Source: Pseudosulfitobacter sp. DSM 107133 (GTDB lineage: Bacteria; Pseudomonadota; Alphaproteobacteria; Rhodobacterales; Rhodobacteraceae). Taken from it: a stretch of DNA of 64,000 nucleotides. The position numbers and the translations under genes are program-made. The stretch spans positions 992,001-1,056,000 of the forward strand of contig NZ_CP085154.1 in NCBI RefSeq assembly GCF_022788695.1, read 5' to 3'. Positions within the stretch are counted from its first letter, which is position 1. Every line of letters starts with the position of its first letter. Positions 1-9,033 of the stretch are shown piece after piece. A model generated the notes under the pieces. It searched no databases. It saw only the letters and a program-made list of their open reading frames with translations, and was not told the origin of the DNA.

Positions 1-60
1 CAACACCCGAAAGCTGACCTTCGCACAACCGCAGCGAACGGCAGCAAAGTCCCGCACAGC

Positions 61-90
61 GGACCTTCGGACACATGGTATCGAAGGTCC
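61..90. other. 9-bp inverted repeat (hairpin) upstream of tRNA-Gly
   Basis: GGACCTTCG at 61-69 pairs perfectly with CGAAGGTCC at 82-90 around a 12-nt loop. No T-run follows, so it is not a standard intrinsic terminator. A second, weaker inverted repeat (CAAAATC 136-142, GATTTTG 148-154) lies between it and the tRNA. No coding frame is convincing in 1-218. The hairpins may belong to the 3' end of a transcript beginning outside the window. Confidence 0.35.
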
Positions 91-218
91 GGTTCTTGGC
101 AGAAATGCCTGACCCGACCCACTGAGAGGATTCCGCAAAATCAGCCGGATTTTGTGCACCCACCCCGCGCAGGCGTTCTTGACCTCTGCTGGCCCATGTC
201 ATAACTAACCGGTGCTAC

Positions 219-292
219 GCGGGCGTTGTGTAGTGGTAAGACCTTAGCCTTCCAAGCTAATGACGCGGGTTCGATTCCCGCCGCCCGCTCCA
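219..292 (+). tRNA. tRNA-Gly (anticodon TCC)
   Basis: The 74-nt sequence folds as a tRNA. The 7-bp acceptor stem is GCGGGCG with CGCCCGC, the discriminator is T, and the 3' CCA is encoded at 290-292. The anticodon stem TTAGC/GCTAA closes a CTTCCAA loop with anticodon TCC, which reads GGA and GGG codons. The T arm carries the usual GGTTCGATTCC core. It stands alone, about 110 nt upstream of an ABC-transporter gene. Confidence 0.96.
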
Positions 293-401
293 ATCTTTCC
301 CCATTCAGACCGATCTGATCCCCGAATGTGGGGCCTTTGTCGCATTGACCCCGTGGCGTGCAGCCGCCACAAGTCGGCGCGAAGTGAATTCAGGAGCCGT
401 C

Positions 402-2228
402 ATGGCCGACCAAGCCCCACAGATCATCCCCCCGCAACCCGTTGTCCCCGGCAAGGGTGACGACCAGCGTGCGGCGTCCAAGCGTATTGGTGCCCTTGGC
501 GCGCTGTGGCCCTTTGTGATGCCCTATCGGATGCTGATGGTTGCAGCGGTCACGGCGTTGGTGTTGACGGCTGTGGTGTCGCTGACCCTGCCGCTGGCGG
601 TGCGCCGTGTGGTCGACAATTTCCGCACGCAGGACGGCGCGCTGCTGAACCAGTATTTCATGGCCGCTATCGGCATTGCCGGTTTGCTCGCCGTGGGGAC
701 CGCGCTGCGCTATGCGCTGGTCACACGGCTGGGCGAGCGGGTGGTCGCGGACATCCGCAAGGCGGTGTTCGACCGCGTGATCGGGATGAGCCCCGCTTTC
801 TACGAAAAGATCATGACCGGCGAAGTCCTCAGCCGGATCACCACCGACACCACGCTGATCCTGTCCGTGATCGGGTCGAGCGCGTCGATTGCGCTGCGCA
901 ATATGCTGATCTTTGCGGGCGGTCTGGTGCTGATGCTTCTGACCTCGGCCAAGCTGACGGGGCTGGTGCTGTTGATCGTGCCCGCCGTGGTCATTCCGAT
1001 TCTGGTGCTGGGGCGGCGCCTGCGGGTCATCAGCCGCGAGAACCAGGACTGGATCGCGGCATCGTCCGGCAGCGCCTCGGAAGCGTTGGGGGCCGTGCAA
1101 ACAGTTCAGGCCTTTACCCAGGAGGCAACAACGCGGGCCCAGTTCAGCGAAGTGACCGAGCGCAGCTTTGATGCGGCGGGGCGGCGTATTCGTACGCGGG
1201 CGCTGATGACGATGATCGTGATCTTCCTGGTCTTCTCGGGGGTCGTGGGAGTGCTGTGGATCGGGGCCAATGATGTGCGCGCCGGAGCGATGTCGTCGGG
1301 CGCACTGATCCAGTTCGTGATCTATGCGGTGATGGTCGCCGGCGGGGTCGCGGCGCTGTCGGAGATCTGGGGAGAGCTGCAGCGCGCCGCCGGGGCCACC
1401 GAACGGCTGGTCGAGCTGCTGACGGTCGAGGACAGCGTGCAGGATGTCGCCTCTCCCGTCGCATTGCCGACGCCGGTGCAGGGGCGCATCACCTTTGATG
1501 ACGTGTCGTTCAGCTATCCGTCGCGGCCTGACATCTCGGCGCTGGATCATGTCAGCCTTGAGATTGCATCCGGCGAAACCGTGGCCTTTGTCGGCCCGTC
1601 GGGCGCGGGCAAGACGACAATCATCCAGATGTTGTTGCGGTTCTACGAGCCGCGCACAGGTCGGGTGATGATTGATGGCGTGGATCTGGGCACGCTGGCC
1701 CGCGATACGTTCCGCCGCCATATCGCGCTGGTGCCGCAAGATCCGGTGATCTTCGCCGCTTCGGCCCGCGACAACATCGGCTTTGGTCGCCCCGGCGCAA
1801 CCGAGGCCGAGATCGAGGCCGCCGCGCGTGCTGCCGCTGCGCATGAATTCATCATGGCGCTGCCGGATGGGTATGACGCCTATCTGGGCGAACGCGGAGT
1901 GATGCTGTCGGGCGGGCAGAAACAGCGCATCGCCATTGCCCGCGCCATCCTGCGCGACGCGCCGGTGCTGCTGCTGGACGAGGCCACAAGCGCGCTGGAC
2001 GCCGAAAGCGAACGGGCGGTGCAGGCAGCCTTTGAAACGCTGAGCCATGGGCGGACCACGCTGATCGTGGCGCACAGGCTGGCCACTGTGAAAAAAGCCG
2101 ACCGGATCGTGGTGATGGATCAGGGTCGTATTGCTGCCATCGGCACCCACGACGAACTGGTCGCCCAAGGCGGGCTGTATGCGCGGCTGGCCAGGTTGCA
2201 GTTTACCGCAGACGTGGCCGCGCAATAG
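402..2228 (+). CDS. ABC transporter, fused permease/ATPase half-transporter (exporter type)
   Basis: The 608-aa protein joins an N-terminal six-helix exporter membrane domain (about residues 30-330) to a C-terminal ATPase. The ATPase shows Walker A GPSGAGKTT near 398-406, the LSGGQKQR signature near 502, Walker B VLLLDEATSALD near 522-533 and the AHRLAT switch near 556. One polypeptide carries one copy of each half, so it should work as a homodimer, like MsbA or ATM1-type exporters. The substrate cannot be read from sequence. The ATG at 402 is preferred over one at 345 because AGGAG lies 7 nt upstream. It is monocistronic and is followed by a dispersed repeat. Confidence 0.93.
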   Translation: MADQAPQIIPPQPVVPGKGDDQRAASKRIGALGALWPFVMPYRMLMVAAVTALVLTAVVSLTLPLAVRRVVDNFRTQDGALLNQYFMAAIGIAGLLAVGTALRYALVTRLGERVVADIRKAVFDRVIGMSPAFYEKIMTGEVLSRITTDTTLILSVIGSSASIALRNMLIFAGGLVLMLLTSAKLTGLVLLIVPAVVIPILVLGRRLRVISRENQDWIAASSGSASEALGAVQTVQAFTQEATTRAQFSEVTERSFDAAGRRIRTRALMTMIVIFLVFSGVVGVLWIGANDVRAGAMSSGALIQFVIYAVMVAGGVAALSEIWGELQRAAGATERLVELLTVEDSVQDVASPVALPTPVQGRITFDDVSFSYPSRPDISALDHVSLEIASGETVAFVGPSGAGKTTIIQMLLRFYEPRTGRVMIDGVDLGTLARDTFRRHIALVPQDPVIFAASARDNIGFGRPGATEAEIEAAARAAAAHEFIMALPDGYDAYLGERGVMLSGGQKQRIAIARAILRDAPVLLLDEATSALDAESERAVQAAFETLSHGRTTLIVAHRLATVKKADRIVVMDQGRIAAIGTHDELVAQGGLYARLARLQFTADVAAQ

Positions 2229-2239
2229 CAGGGCGGGCA

Positions 2240-2296
2240 GGGGGCCGGCCCCCGACGCTGGCGCGTCTCCCCCGGAGTTTTCCGGGCAAGATGAAG
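2240..2296 (+). repeat. Dispersed Rhodobacteraceae-type intergenic repeat, copy 1
   Basis: A GC-rich palindrome (GGGGGCC/GGCCCCC, 2240-2253) is followed by a CTCCCCCGGAGTTTT block and the tail GGGCAAGATGAAG. The same order of hairpin, C-rich box, T-run and purine tail recurs at 45021 and 56819, and as partial copies at 17823, 29195 and 32545 (inverted). It lies just after the ABC gene and could end that transcript. Confidence 0.6.
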
Positions 2297-2434
2297 TTGT
2301 AGACGTGGCTGACGCTGCGTCTGCATAGGGGGTGTTTGCCCCTGATATACTTGCGTATTTAGCCAAAGCACAGCATCCTGTTCCGCTAAGGGAGACACCC
2401 ACCGAAACACGGTGGTGACAGGGAGATAGAGACT

Positions 2435-4333
2435 ATGACCTATGCAGGGCTTGAAGACCGCAAACGCATCGAGGCCGAAGGCCCCTGGGCGAGCCGCGAT
2501 CTGCCGGTAACGTTGTTTGGAATGCTGAGCGACACCACCGCGAAATTTCCCAACCACAACGCCGTCAGCTATCAGATCTTTTCAGGACCGAAAGACAAGG
2601 CCGAGACGCTGACCTGGAGTGAATTGAAGGCGAAGACGGCGCAAGCGGCCAATATGCTGCGTGGTTTGGGGATCGGTCCCAAGGACGTGGTGGCCTATGT
2701 CCTGCCCAACTGTAACGAAGCCATCCTGACCATGCTGGGCGGGGCGACCGCGGGCATCGTCAACCCGATCAACCCGTTGCTGGACCCCGAGCAGATCGCA
2801 TCGATCCTGCGCGAGACTGGGGCCAAGGTTGTGGTCACCCTGCGCGCCTTTCCCAAGACCGATGTGGCGCAAAAAGTGGCCGAAGCCGTGGAACACGCGC
2901 CGAACGTCAAGACCGTGCTTGAGGTCGACCTGCTGCGCTATGTGACGCCGCCGAAATCCTGGATCATTCCCTTGATCCGTCCGAAGGCCGCGCAAGCCTC
3001 TCATGCGCACTATCTGAGTTTTGCCGCCGAGCTGAAAAAACAGAACACGAGCCTCGATTTCGAGGATGTGCAGGAAGATCGTGTCGCCTGTTATTTCCAT
3101 ACAGGTGGCACCACTGGCATGCCGAAAGTCGCGCAGCATCTGTATTCCGGTCTGGTCTATAACGGCTGGGTCGGCGGCGAGCTGCTGTTGAACGAGAACG
3201 ACGTGCTGCTGTGTCCGCTGCCGCTGTTCCATGTCATGGCAGTGCATGTGATCCTGATGGGCGCCGTGTTCAGCGGCGCACATGTGGTGTTCCCGACGCC
3301 GCAGGGCTATCGCGGCGAAGGCGTGTTCGACAACATCTGGAAGCTGACGGAACGGTGGAAGATCACCTTTATCGTTTCGGTGCCCACGGCCCTGGCTGCG
3401 ATGATGCAGCGCCCGATTGATGCCGATGTCAGCACGGTGAAAACCGCCTTCTCCGGCTCGGCTCCGCTGCCCAAAGAGCTGTTCAAACGCTTCGAGGAGG
3501 CCACTGGCGTCACCATCGTTGAAGGGTATGGCATGACCGAAGCGACCTGTCTTGTGTCGGGCAACCCCGTGGACGGGCTGAAGAAAATCGGCAGTATCGG
3601 CATTCCTTTCCCGTATACGGATGTCAAGATTGTCAAGCAGACCAACGACGGGCCGCTGGAATGTGCGGTTGACGAGATAGGCGAGATTTGTGTTTCGAAC
3701 CCCGGTGTCTACACCGGGCACACCTACACCGAAGTGGCGAAGAACAAGGATCTGTTCTACAGCGACACCCACCTGCGGACGGGCGACCTGGGACGTATGG
3801 ATGCCGATGGGTATCTGTGGATCACCGGCCGTGCCAAGGATCTGATCATTCGCGGTGGCCATAACATCGATCCTGCGGAAATCGAGGACGCGTTGCAGGG
3901 CCACAAAGCCGTCGCCTTTGCCGGTGCCATCGGCCAGCCGGACGCGCATTCGGGCGAGGTGCCCTGCGCCTATGTCGAACTGGTCGATGGGGCCACTGTC
4001 ACCGAAGACGAGCTGATGGCCTATTGCACGAAACATGTACACGAACGCGCGGCGCATCCCAAGCATATGACCATCATGGACGAACTGCCCAAGACGGCCG
4101 TGGGCAAGGTGTTCAAACCCGATCTGCGCAAGGACGCGATCACGCGGGTCTATAACGCCGCCCTGTCCGATGCGGGCCTCAGGGCGCAGGTCACCTCGGT
4201 GATTGATGACAAGAAACGCGGTCTGACGGCGCAGGTGGTGGCCAATGGTGACTCCGAGGCCGAGATTGCCAAAGTGCTGGGGCCGTTCATTCAGGGCTGG
4301 GAACTGGCCGCGCAGCCGGTCGCGGCAGAGTGA
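2435..4333 (+). CDS. AMP-dependent acyl-CoA synthetase
   Basis: This 632-aa member of the ANL superfamily activates a carboxylic acid to acyl-AMP and then acyl-CoA. Visible motifs are the phosphate loop HTGGTTGMPK (about 222-231), GYGMTEAT (about 364), GDLGRMDADGYLWITGR (about 449) and the C-terminal catalytic-lysine motif PKTAVGK (about 552-558). The length fits fatty- or aryl-acyl-CoA ligases. It has a GGGAG Shine-Dalgarno sequence and its stop overlaps the GTG start of an esterase gene. This suggests the pair releases an acid from an ester and activates it. The chain-length preference is unknown. Confidence 0.92.
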   Translation: MTYAGLEDRKRIEAEGPWASRDLPVTLFGMLSDTTAKFPNHNAVSYQIFSGPKDKAETLTWSELKAKTAQAANMLRGLGIGPKDVVAYVLPNCNEAILTMLGGATAGIVNPINPLLDPEQIASILRETGAKVVVTLRAFPKTDVAQKVAEAVEHAPNVKTVLEVDLLRYVTPPKSWIIPLIRPKAAQASHAHYLSFAAELKKQNTSLDFEDVQEDRVACYFHTGGTTGMPKVAQHLYSGLVYNGWVGGELLLNENDVLLCPLPLFHVMAVHVILMGAVFSGAHVVFPTPQGYRGEGVFDNIWKLTERWKITFIVSVPTALAAMMQRPIDADVSTVKTAFSGSAPLPKELFKRFEEATGVTIVEGYGMTEATCLVSGNPVDGLKKIGSIGIPFPYTDVKIVKQTNDGPLECAVDEIGEICVSNPGVYTGHTYTEVAKNKDLFYSDTHLRTGDLGRMDADGYLWITGRAKDLIIRGGHNIDPAEIEDALQGHKAVAFAGAIGQPDAHSGEVPCAYVELVDGATVTEDELMAYCTKHVHERAAHPKHMTIMDELPKTAVGKVFKPDLRKDAITRVYNAALSDAGLRAQVTSVIDDKKRGLTAQVVANGDSEAEIAKVLGPFIQGWELAAQPVAAE

Positions 4334-5271
4334 TCTTGGCAGATTACGACCTGTTGCTGGATGACGAGGTCCGTGCCTTTCTGGCGCGGACCGAACTGCA
4401 TTATCCGCCCGATGCAGTGGACCTGAGCGTGGAGGACCAGCGCCGGGTGTATAACGCCATGTGTGCTGACTTTGACGTTGGGTATCCTGACAGCGTGACC
4501 GCGCAGGACCGTGCCTTTGGCGGGGTTTCGTGCCGCGTCTACAGTTGTTCCGAGCCTGTGGCGGGCACGGTGTTCTTCTGCCACGGCGGTGGTTTTGTCG
4601 TGGGCGGGTTGGAGAGCCACGACAGCATTTGCGCCGAATTCTGCGCAAGCACGGGCATGCAGGTGGTCGCGGTTGATTATGGCCTGTCGCCCGAGCATCC
4701 CTTTCCGCAAGATTTCGAAGATGCATGGGCCGCGTTCGAAGCGGTCTGTGCCGAGACAGAAGCGTCCATCGTGCTGTGCGGTGACAGCGCGGGGGGCAAT
4801 CTGGTGGCGGCAATTGCCCATTATGCACGCGGCAGGATTGACGGGCGCATAATGGGCTGCCTGCTGATCTATCCCGGGCTTGGCGGCGATCGCACGCGGG
4901 GCAGCTATGTCACCCATGCCGATGCGCCGGGACTAAGCGTGCGGGACATGGCGTTCTATCAGACCCTGCGATCCGGCGGGCAGGACCGCACCGGCGATCC
5001 GCGCTTTGCGCCGCTGCAAGATACCGATTTTTCCAACCTCCCGCCCACGGTGATCCTGACGGCACAATGCGATCCGCTGTCCAGCGATGGCGAGGCGTAT
5101 CGTGATGCCATTCAGGCCGCAGGAGGCCGAGCTGTCTGGATCGAGGAGGCGGGGCTGGTGCACGCCCATTTGCGGGCGCGGCACATGTCGCAACGTGCCG
5201 CCACAAGCTTTGCGCGGATGATCCAGGCGCTGACGCTGTTGCGCGCGGGGCAGATCACCGATCTGGACTGA
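4330..5271 (+). CDS. Alpha/beta hydrolase (HSL-family esterase/lipase)
   Basis: The protein has 313 aa and an HSL-type fold. The oxyanion motif HGGG is near residue 85, the nucleophile motif GDSAG near 150, the catalytic Asp lies in CDPLSSDG (about 246) and the His in VHAHLR (about 278). It starts with GTG overlapping the upstream synthetase stop (GTGA), so it is translationally coupled to it. No signal peptide is visible, so it is a cytoplasmic carboxylesterase. The next gene converges 3 nt away on the other strand. Confidence 0.9.
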   Translation: MILADYDLLLDDEVRAFLARTELHYPPDAVDLSVEDQRRVYNAMCADFDVGYPDSVTAQDRAFGGVSCRVYSCSEPVAGTVFFCHGGGFVVGGLESHDSICAEFCASTGMQVVAVDYGLSPEHPFPQDFEDAWAAFEAVCAETEASIVLCGDSAGGNLVAAIAHYARGRIDGRIMGCLLIYPGLGGDRTRGSYVTHADAPGLSVRDMAFYQTLRSGGQDRTGDPRFAPLQDTDFSNLPPTVILTAQCDPLSSDGEAYRDAIQAAGGRAVWIEEAGLVHAHLRARHMSQRAATSFARMIQALTLLRAGQITDLD

Positions 5272-5274
5272 TCT

Positions 5275-6111
5275 TCAGGTCAGGAACGTCTTCGCCTTCA
5301 TCGTGTCAGGAATTGGCGCACCCAGCCGCGACAGGATGGTGGGGGCCAGTTGCAGCTGGTCGATCACCGTATCCGCGTGCGGGCCCTCGGCATCCCCGAA
5401 GTAATACAACGCCGCTTCTTGTTGCAGGGCTCCGCGTCCACCATGGTGGCCGCGCTCGTCCTGCCCGTGATCGGCGGTCACGATCACCTCGTACCCCATT
5501 TCGCGCCAGCGCGGGATGAAGGGGGCCAGCATTTCGTCCATGACGAAACAGGCATGGTCCATTTCCTGACCCTCGTGGAAAAAACGGTGCCCCATGCTGT
5601 CCAAGGTGCAGGTGTGCAACATGCCATAGTTCAGCCCGAAGCGCAGGCAGAGATTGGTCAGCGTGCCAAACAGGTCCACGTCTGAGGGGGTCATCTGGTT
5701 GTTGTGCCCATAGCCGGTCATGGTGTGGAACCGGCCATGGTTGATGGTGTCGCTGTCCGGTTCATCATATTCGATGTCACGCACATAGTCGAAGGGATGG
5801 CGGTTGAAGAATTCGGACCAAAAGCTGTGCGCCACCGCCCCCGTGACCCCACCCGCCGCACGGGTGGCCGAGAAGACGTCGGGATGCGACAGGCGGAACA
5901 CGTTGCCATTGCCGGTGCAGCCGTGTTCGGCAGGGGCCACGCCGGTATGGATCGACGCATAGCACGAGGCCGAAATCGACGGCAGCACCGCGCGCAGTTT
6001 CCACACGCGGGCGTCACCTGAATCCACCCAGCCCTCCAGATTGCCGAACAGCCGCCGCCAGTTGCGCCATGGAACGCCGTCCAGAATGATCAGCAACAGT
6101 TTCTTGTCCAT
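5275..6111 (-). CDS. Alkaline-phosphatase-superfamily (type I phosphodiesterase/nucleotide pyrophosphatase-like) protein
   Basis: This 278-aa protein begins MDKKLLLIILDGVPWRN, with the metal-binding Asp of the superfamily. It has a Ser-rich nucleophile stretch (PSISASCYASIHTG) and the metal-ligand segment TADHGQDERGHHGG near 210-223. It lacks a signal peptide, unlike secreted family members. The ATG at 6111 has an AGGGGGCG ribosome site; an upstream in-frame start would add 28 unlikely residues. The substrate is unknown; phosphonate, nucleotide and sulfate esters are all possible in this fold. Confidence 0.8.
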   Translation of the reverse strand: MDKKLLLIILDGVPWRNWRRLFGNLEGWVDSGDARVWKLRAVLPSISASCYASIHTGVAPAEHGCTGNGNVFRLSHPDVFSATRAAGGVTGAVAHSFWSEFFNRHPFDYVRDIEYDEPDSDTINHGRFHTMTGYGHNNQMTPSDVDLFGTLTNLCLRFGLNYGMLHTCTLDSMGHRFFHEGQEMDHACFVMDEMLAPFIPRWREMGYEVIVTADHGQDERGHHGGRGALQQEAALYYFGDAEGPHADTVIDQLQLAPTILSRLGAPIPDTMKAKTFLT

Positions 6112-6191
6112 ATGCGCCCCCTGTCTGTGCGCCTGCATCTGACCGCAGGTGGTGCGCGGGGGCAATGGGGGCTGTGTGATTTTTCCCGACG

Positions 6192-6950
6192 TCACGCCAA
6201 AGCGGCAAACCTTTGCGCCAGATCGGTGGTTGCGGTCCGATAGGCGCCGGGCCCATAGCTTGCACGCGATACGCCCATGTGCGCCGCATCATGCAGCGCG
6301 TTCAGGTTGCCCATCATCATGACATTGACGGGCAGGTCGGTGTTGTTTGCGATATGGGTGATATGGCAGTGCGCCGTCAGACCGGGAATAAAGAATCCGT
6401 CGGCACCGGCCCCTGCATAGGCATCTGCCCGCGCAAGCGCCTGGCCCAGCAGGTCTCCGTGGGTGGCCGGGTCTGACCCCAGAAACAGGTCGGTACGCGC
6501 GTTGATGAACAGGGGGATGCCTTCAAGGCGTGCGGCCGCTCTGACAGCTTTCAGCCGCGCGACCTGCGCGTCGACGGGAAACAGGCCACTGCCTTGCACA
6601 ACTCTGTCCTCAATATTGATCCCGATTGCACCTGCGCGGATCACGCGACGGACATTCGTGGTGATGTCGGCGGGCGCGGTGGCATATCCGCCCTCGAAGT
6701 CTACCGAAACGGGCAGGGCGACCGATTGGGTAATGCGTTCGACAATTTGCAGGACGAAATCCAGCGGCATTGCCTCGCCGTCGTCAAACCCGTGGGCCGC
6801 TGCAACCGACCAACTGCCGGTGGCCACGGCCTTGGCACCCGCATCGGCAAGGGCCTGCGCCCCGCCTGCATCCCAGATGTTGTACAACACCAGCGGGTTG
6901 CCCTTCTGGTGAAGGGATTTGAACAAGGCTGCTTTTTCCGACTGGGTCAT
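6192..6950 (-). CDS. Isocitrate lyase/phosphoenolpyruvate mutase family protein
   Basis: The 252-aa TIM-barrel protein has the family's LYNIWDAGGAQ opening, a DFEGGY metal-site segment (about 84-89) and GINIEDR (about 110-116). Members catalyse C-C or P-C chemistry on 2-oxo acids; short bacterial members like this one mostly lack an assigned reaction. The gene's ATG overlaps the stop of ada (ATGA), so the two are co-translated, though no functional link is known. It could act as an oxaloacetate- or methylisocitrate-type lyase. Confidence 0.88.
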   Translation of the reverse strand: MTQSEKAALFKSLHQKGNPLVLYNIWDAGGAQALADAGAKAVATGSWSVAAAHGFDDGEAMPLDFVLQIVERITQSVALPVSVDFEGGYATAPADITTNVRRVIRAGAIGINIEDRVVQGSGLFPVDAQVARLKAVRAAARLEGIPLFINARTDLFLGSDPATHGDLLGQALARADAYAGAGADGFFIPGLTAHCHITHIANNTDLPVNVMMMGNLNALHDAAHMGVSRASYGPGAYRTATTDLAQRFAALA

Positions 6951-8029
6951 GGTTGGGCTCTTTCTTGTGGTGCGGGCAAATATTGACGTTCGATTTCAAG
7001 CAGTTTCTGCTTGCGCCACAGGCCACCACCGTATCCGGTCAGCGCCCCTTCGGCACCGATCACCCGGTGGCAGGGCACCACCAGCGCAATCTGGTTGGCT
7101 CCGTTGGCGCGTCCCACGGCACGGGTGGCCTCGGGGCGCCCGATCTGCACAGCAATTTGGGAATAGCTGCGGGTTACGCCGGGCGGGATGCGCCGCAGTT
7201 CGTCCCACACCAGCTGCGCAAAGGGCGCACCGTGATAGGCCAGCGGAGTCGCGAAAACGGCAGAGGTTCCCGCAAAGAAGGCTGCAAGCTCGGCCTTGAT
7301 CTGTTGCCCCGGTGCGGTCTGCCCGATGCCAAGCCGGCCCTTGCACTGTGCGTCCAGCTTGCCCAGCTCGGTTTTCAACGCCTTGCGGTCGGTGAACTCC
7401 AGCAAGTGCAGTTCGGTCCTGCTGGTAACAGAAATCATATCGCCCAGCGGGGTGCTGACCCAATCGGCAAACAGCAATGGCGCGCGATCCAGCCGTCCGG
7501 GGGCACGCCCCAGCAATCTGGCAAAGGCGGCACTGAACGCGCTGGCCGAGTCAAATTGCGCGTCAATCTGCGCCTCGATCACCTTGCCGCCTGATGACAT
7601 GGTTTCAAACCCGTCGCGCAGCCGCCGTTGTCGGGCCATTTCCAGAAATGTCATGCCGAACTGACGCTTGAAACTGCGCCGGATTGTCGAGGGATCAAAC
7701 CCCATCCGTACGACATCTGTCTCTGACCAGCGAAACGCGGGCCGTTCATCCAGCGCCGCAAGCAAGGCGGCAATCGCAGGGTCGCCCGAGGCCATCGGCT
7801 GCAAGGGATGGCAGCGCTTGCAGGGGCGAAACCCCGCTTCGATACAGGCGCCGACCGTGTCGTGAAACGTGCAATTCTCGCGTTTGGGTTTGCGGGCGGG
7901 GCAGGTGAGGCGGCAAAACACCCCGGTGGAGGAAACGCAGACAAAGGCATGCCCGTCATAGCGGTCATCGCGTGCAAGCAGGGCGCGGTACAATGTGTCG
8001 TGGTCTGGCAGGTCAAACAGCATGTACAC
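6947..8029 (-). CDS. ada: Bifunctional Ada: methylphosphotriester sensor, AraC-type activator and O6-methylguanine-DNA methyltransferase
   Basis: The protein has 360 aa. The N-terminal zinc module has Cys at about 39, 43, 70 and 73. An AraC helix-turn-helix follows (DPSTIRRSFKRQFGMT). The C-terminal methyltransferase carries the acceptor Cys in VPCHRVIG near 322. In known Ada proteins, methylation of a sensor Cys turns the protein into an activator of alkylation repair. The usual partner alkB is not adjacent. The downstream overlapping gene is a PEP-mutase homologue. The ATG two codons further in (8023) is an alternative start. Confidence 0.93.
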   Translation of the reverse strand: MYMLFDLPDHDTLYRALLARDDRYDGHAFVCVSSTGVFCRLTCPARKPKRENCTFHDTVGACIEAGFRPCKRCHPLQPMASGDPAIAALLAALDERPAFRWSETDVVRMGFDPSTIRRSFKRQFGMTFLEMARQRRLRDGFETMSSGGKVIEAQIDAQFDSASAFSAAFARLLGRAPGRLDRAPLLFADWVSTPLGDMISVTSRTELHLLEFTDRKALKTELGKLDAQCKGRLGIGQTAPGQQIKAELAAFFAGTSAVFATPLAYHGAPFAQLVWDELRRIPPGVTRSYSQIAVQIGRPEATRAVGRANGANQIALVVPCHRVIGAEGALTGYGGGLWRKQKLLEIERQYLPAPQERAQP

Positions 8030-8106
8030 ACCTTATGCAGGTTCAATCCGTCGTGCCGCCTGTTTTCGGGCGTCTATTGGATTTTCACAGCGTCGGGGTG
8101 TTGCGC

Positions 8107-8556
8107 CTATGCCTGCGCCACCGCCATCAGCCCGTCGCGCAAATCTTGCGGGTCAATCGGGGCCAGCGCTGCATCAACGGCGTCATGGGTGGCCCGCCAG
8201 GTGGGCAGCGCCTGTGCCAGCACCGCACGCCCCGCATCCGTCAGGCGCAGACGCCGTGCGCGGCGGTCGTTTTTATCGGGGGCCGAGGCGACGAATCCCT
8301 GCCGTTCCAGCGGCTTCAGCGCTGCTGTCAGCGTGGTGCGGTCCATGCCCAGAAGGTCCACCAGATCACTGATCCGTGGCCCGTCGGGACGGTTCAGCGA
8401 CATCAGCAGGGAAAACTGCCCGTTGGTCACGCCAAATGGGCGCAAGGCATCATCAAAGCGACGCGCCAGCACCCGCGCGGCCCGTTGAACGTGCAAACAC
8501 AGGCAGCGGTCGCGTACTTCGATAGTGACTGAAAGGGGCAGCAATGGGTCCATCAT
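8107..8556 (-). CDS. MarR-family transcriptional regulator
   Basis: This 149-aa winged-helix protein contains the MarR core: GVTNGQFSLLMSL, the recognition helix DLLGMDRTTLTAALKPLE, and the wing DKNDRRARRLRLT. It is transcribed divergently from a DUF1428 gene, and a 34-bp near-perfect palindrome overlaps its first codon. It therefore probably represses itself and the divergent gene in response to a small ligand. No Shine-Dalgarno sequence precedes either adjacent ATG (8556, 8553), so a leaderless mRNA is possible. Confidence 0.9.
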   Translation of the reverse strand: MMDPLLPLSVTIEVRDRCLCLHVQRAARVLARRFDDALRPFGVTNGQFSLLMSLNRPDGPRISDLVDLLGMDRTTLTAALKPLERQGFVASAPDKNDRRARRLRLTDAGRAVLAQALPTWRATHDAVDAALAPIDPQDLRDGLMAVAQA

Positions 8557-8587
8557 TTATATATGTTGATATCAACGTATATAAATG
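8554..8587. promoter_or_regulatory. 34-bp near-perfect palindrome, putative MarR operator
   Basis: The two 17-nt arms match except for one pair (T at 8564, G at 8577). The centre is GTTGATATCAAC and the flanks are CATTTATATA and TATATAAATG. It is AT-rich in a GC-rich region, sits between divergent genes and overlaps the marR start codon. MarR dimers typically bind palindromes of about 16-20 bp, so this could hold one core site with extended arms, or two overlapping sites. Confidence 0.75.
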
Positions 8588-8626
8588 TCAATCTGAAAGG
8601 CGAATCTAGGAATAGGAGGTGACACA

Positions 8627-8986
8627 ATGTCATATGTATCTGGATTTCTGCTGGCCGTGCCCGAAGCGAACAGGGCCGCCTACAAGGACATGGCCGAAAA
8701 GGCATGGCCGCTTTTCAAGGAATACGGCTGTTTGTCGGTTCAGGAAAACTGGGGCGTCGATACGCCGGATGGCAAGGTCACGTCCTTCCCGATGGCGGTC
8801 AAACGCGAAGAGGGCGAAGTGGTTGTGTTCTCGTGGATGATCTGGCCCGACAAGGCGACCGCGGACAAGGGGTTCGAGAAGATGATGAGCGACCCGCGTA
8901 TGCAAGAGATGATGGAGATGCCCTTTGACGGGATGCGCATGATGTGGGGCGGGTTCGAGCCGCTGGTCACGTTGACCGCAGACTGA
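8627..8986 (+). CDS. DUF1428 family protein
   Basis: The 119-aa protein matches the DUF1428 pattern: MSYVSGFLLAVP start, YGCLSVQENWG, SFPMAV, VVFSWMIWPDK, and MPFDGMRMMWGGFEPL at the C-terminus. It is a small dimeric ferredoxin-like (ABM) fold of unknown activity. A strong AGGAGGTGA ribosome site lies 6 nt before the ATG. Divergence from marR across the palindrome suggests MarR control, perhaps part of a response to a reactive or toxic small molecule. Confidence 0.9.
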   Translation: MSYVSGFLLAVPEANRAAYKDMAEKAWPLFKEYGCLSVQENWGVDTPDGKVTSFPMAVKREEGEVVVFSWMIWPDKATADKGFEKMMSDPRMQEMMEMPFDGMRMMWGGFEPLVTLTAD

Positions 8987-9033
8987 TCGGGCAATGGATA
9001 AGCGGCGGGGCAGCACTGCGCCCCGCCTGTGTT

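Noticed and set aside
390-2402. Very long antisense open frame opposite the ABC-transporter gene
   Set aside because: High-GC third positions create long antisense frames here; it has no domain pattern, odd amino-acid content (His/Gln/Arg-rich), and lies wholly over a well-supported gene.
2582-4828. Antisense frame of about 750 codons opposite the acyl-CoA synthetase and esterase
   Set aside because: It covers two genes with strong catalytic motifs and has no ribosome site or recognisable motif.
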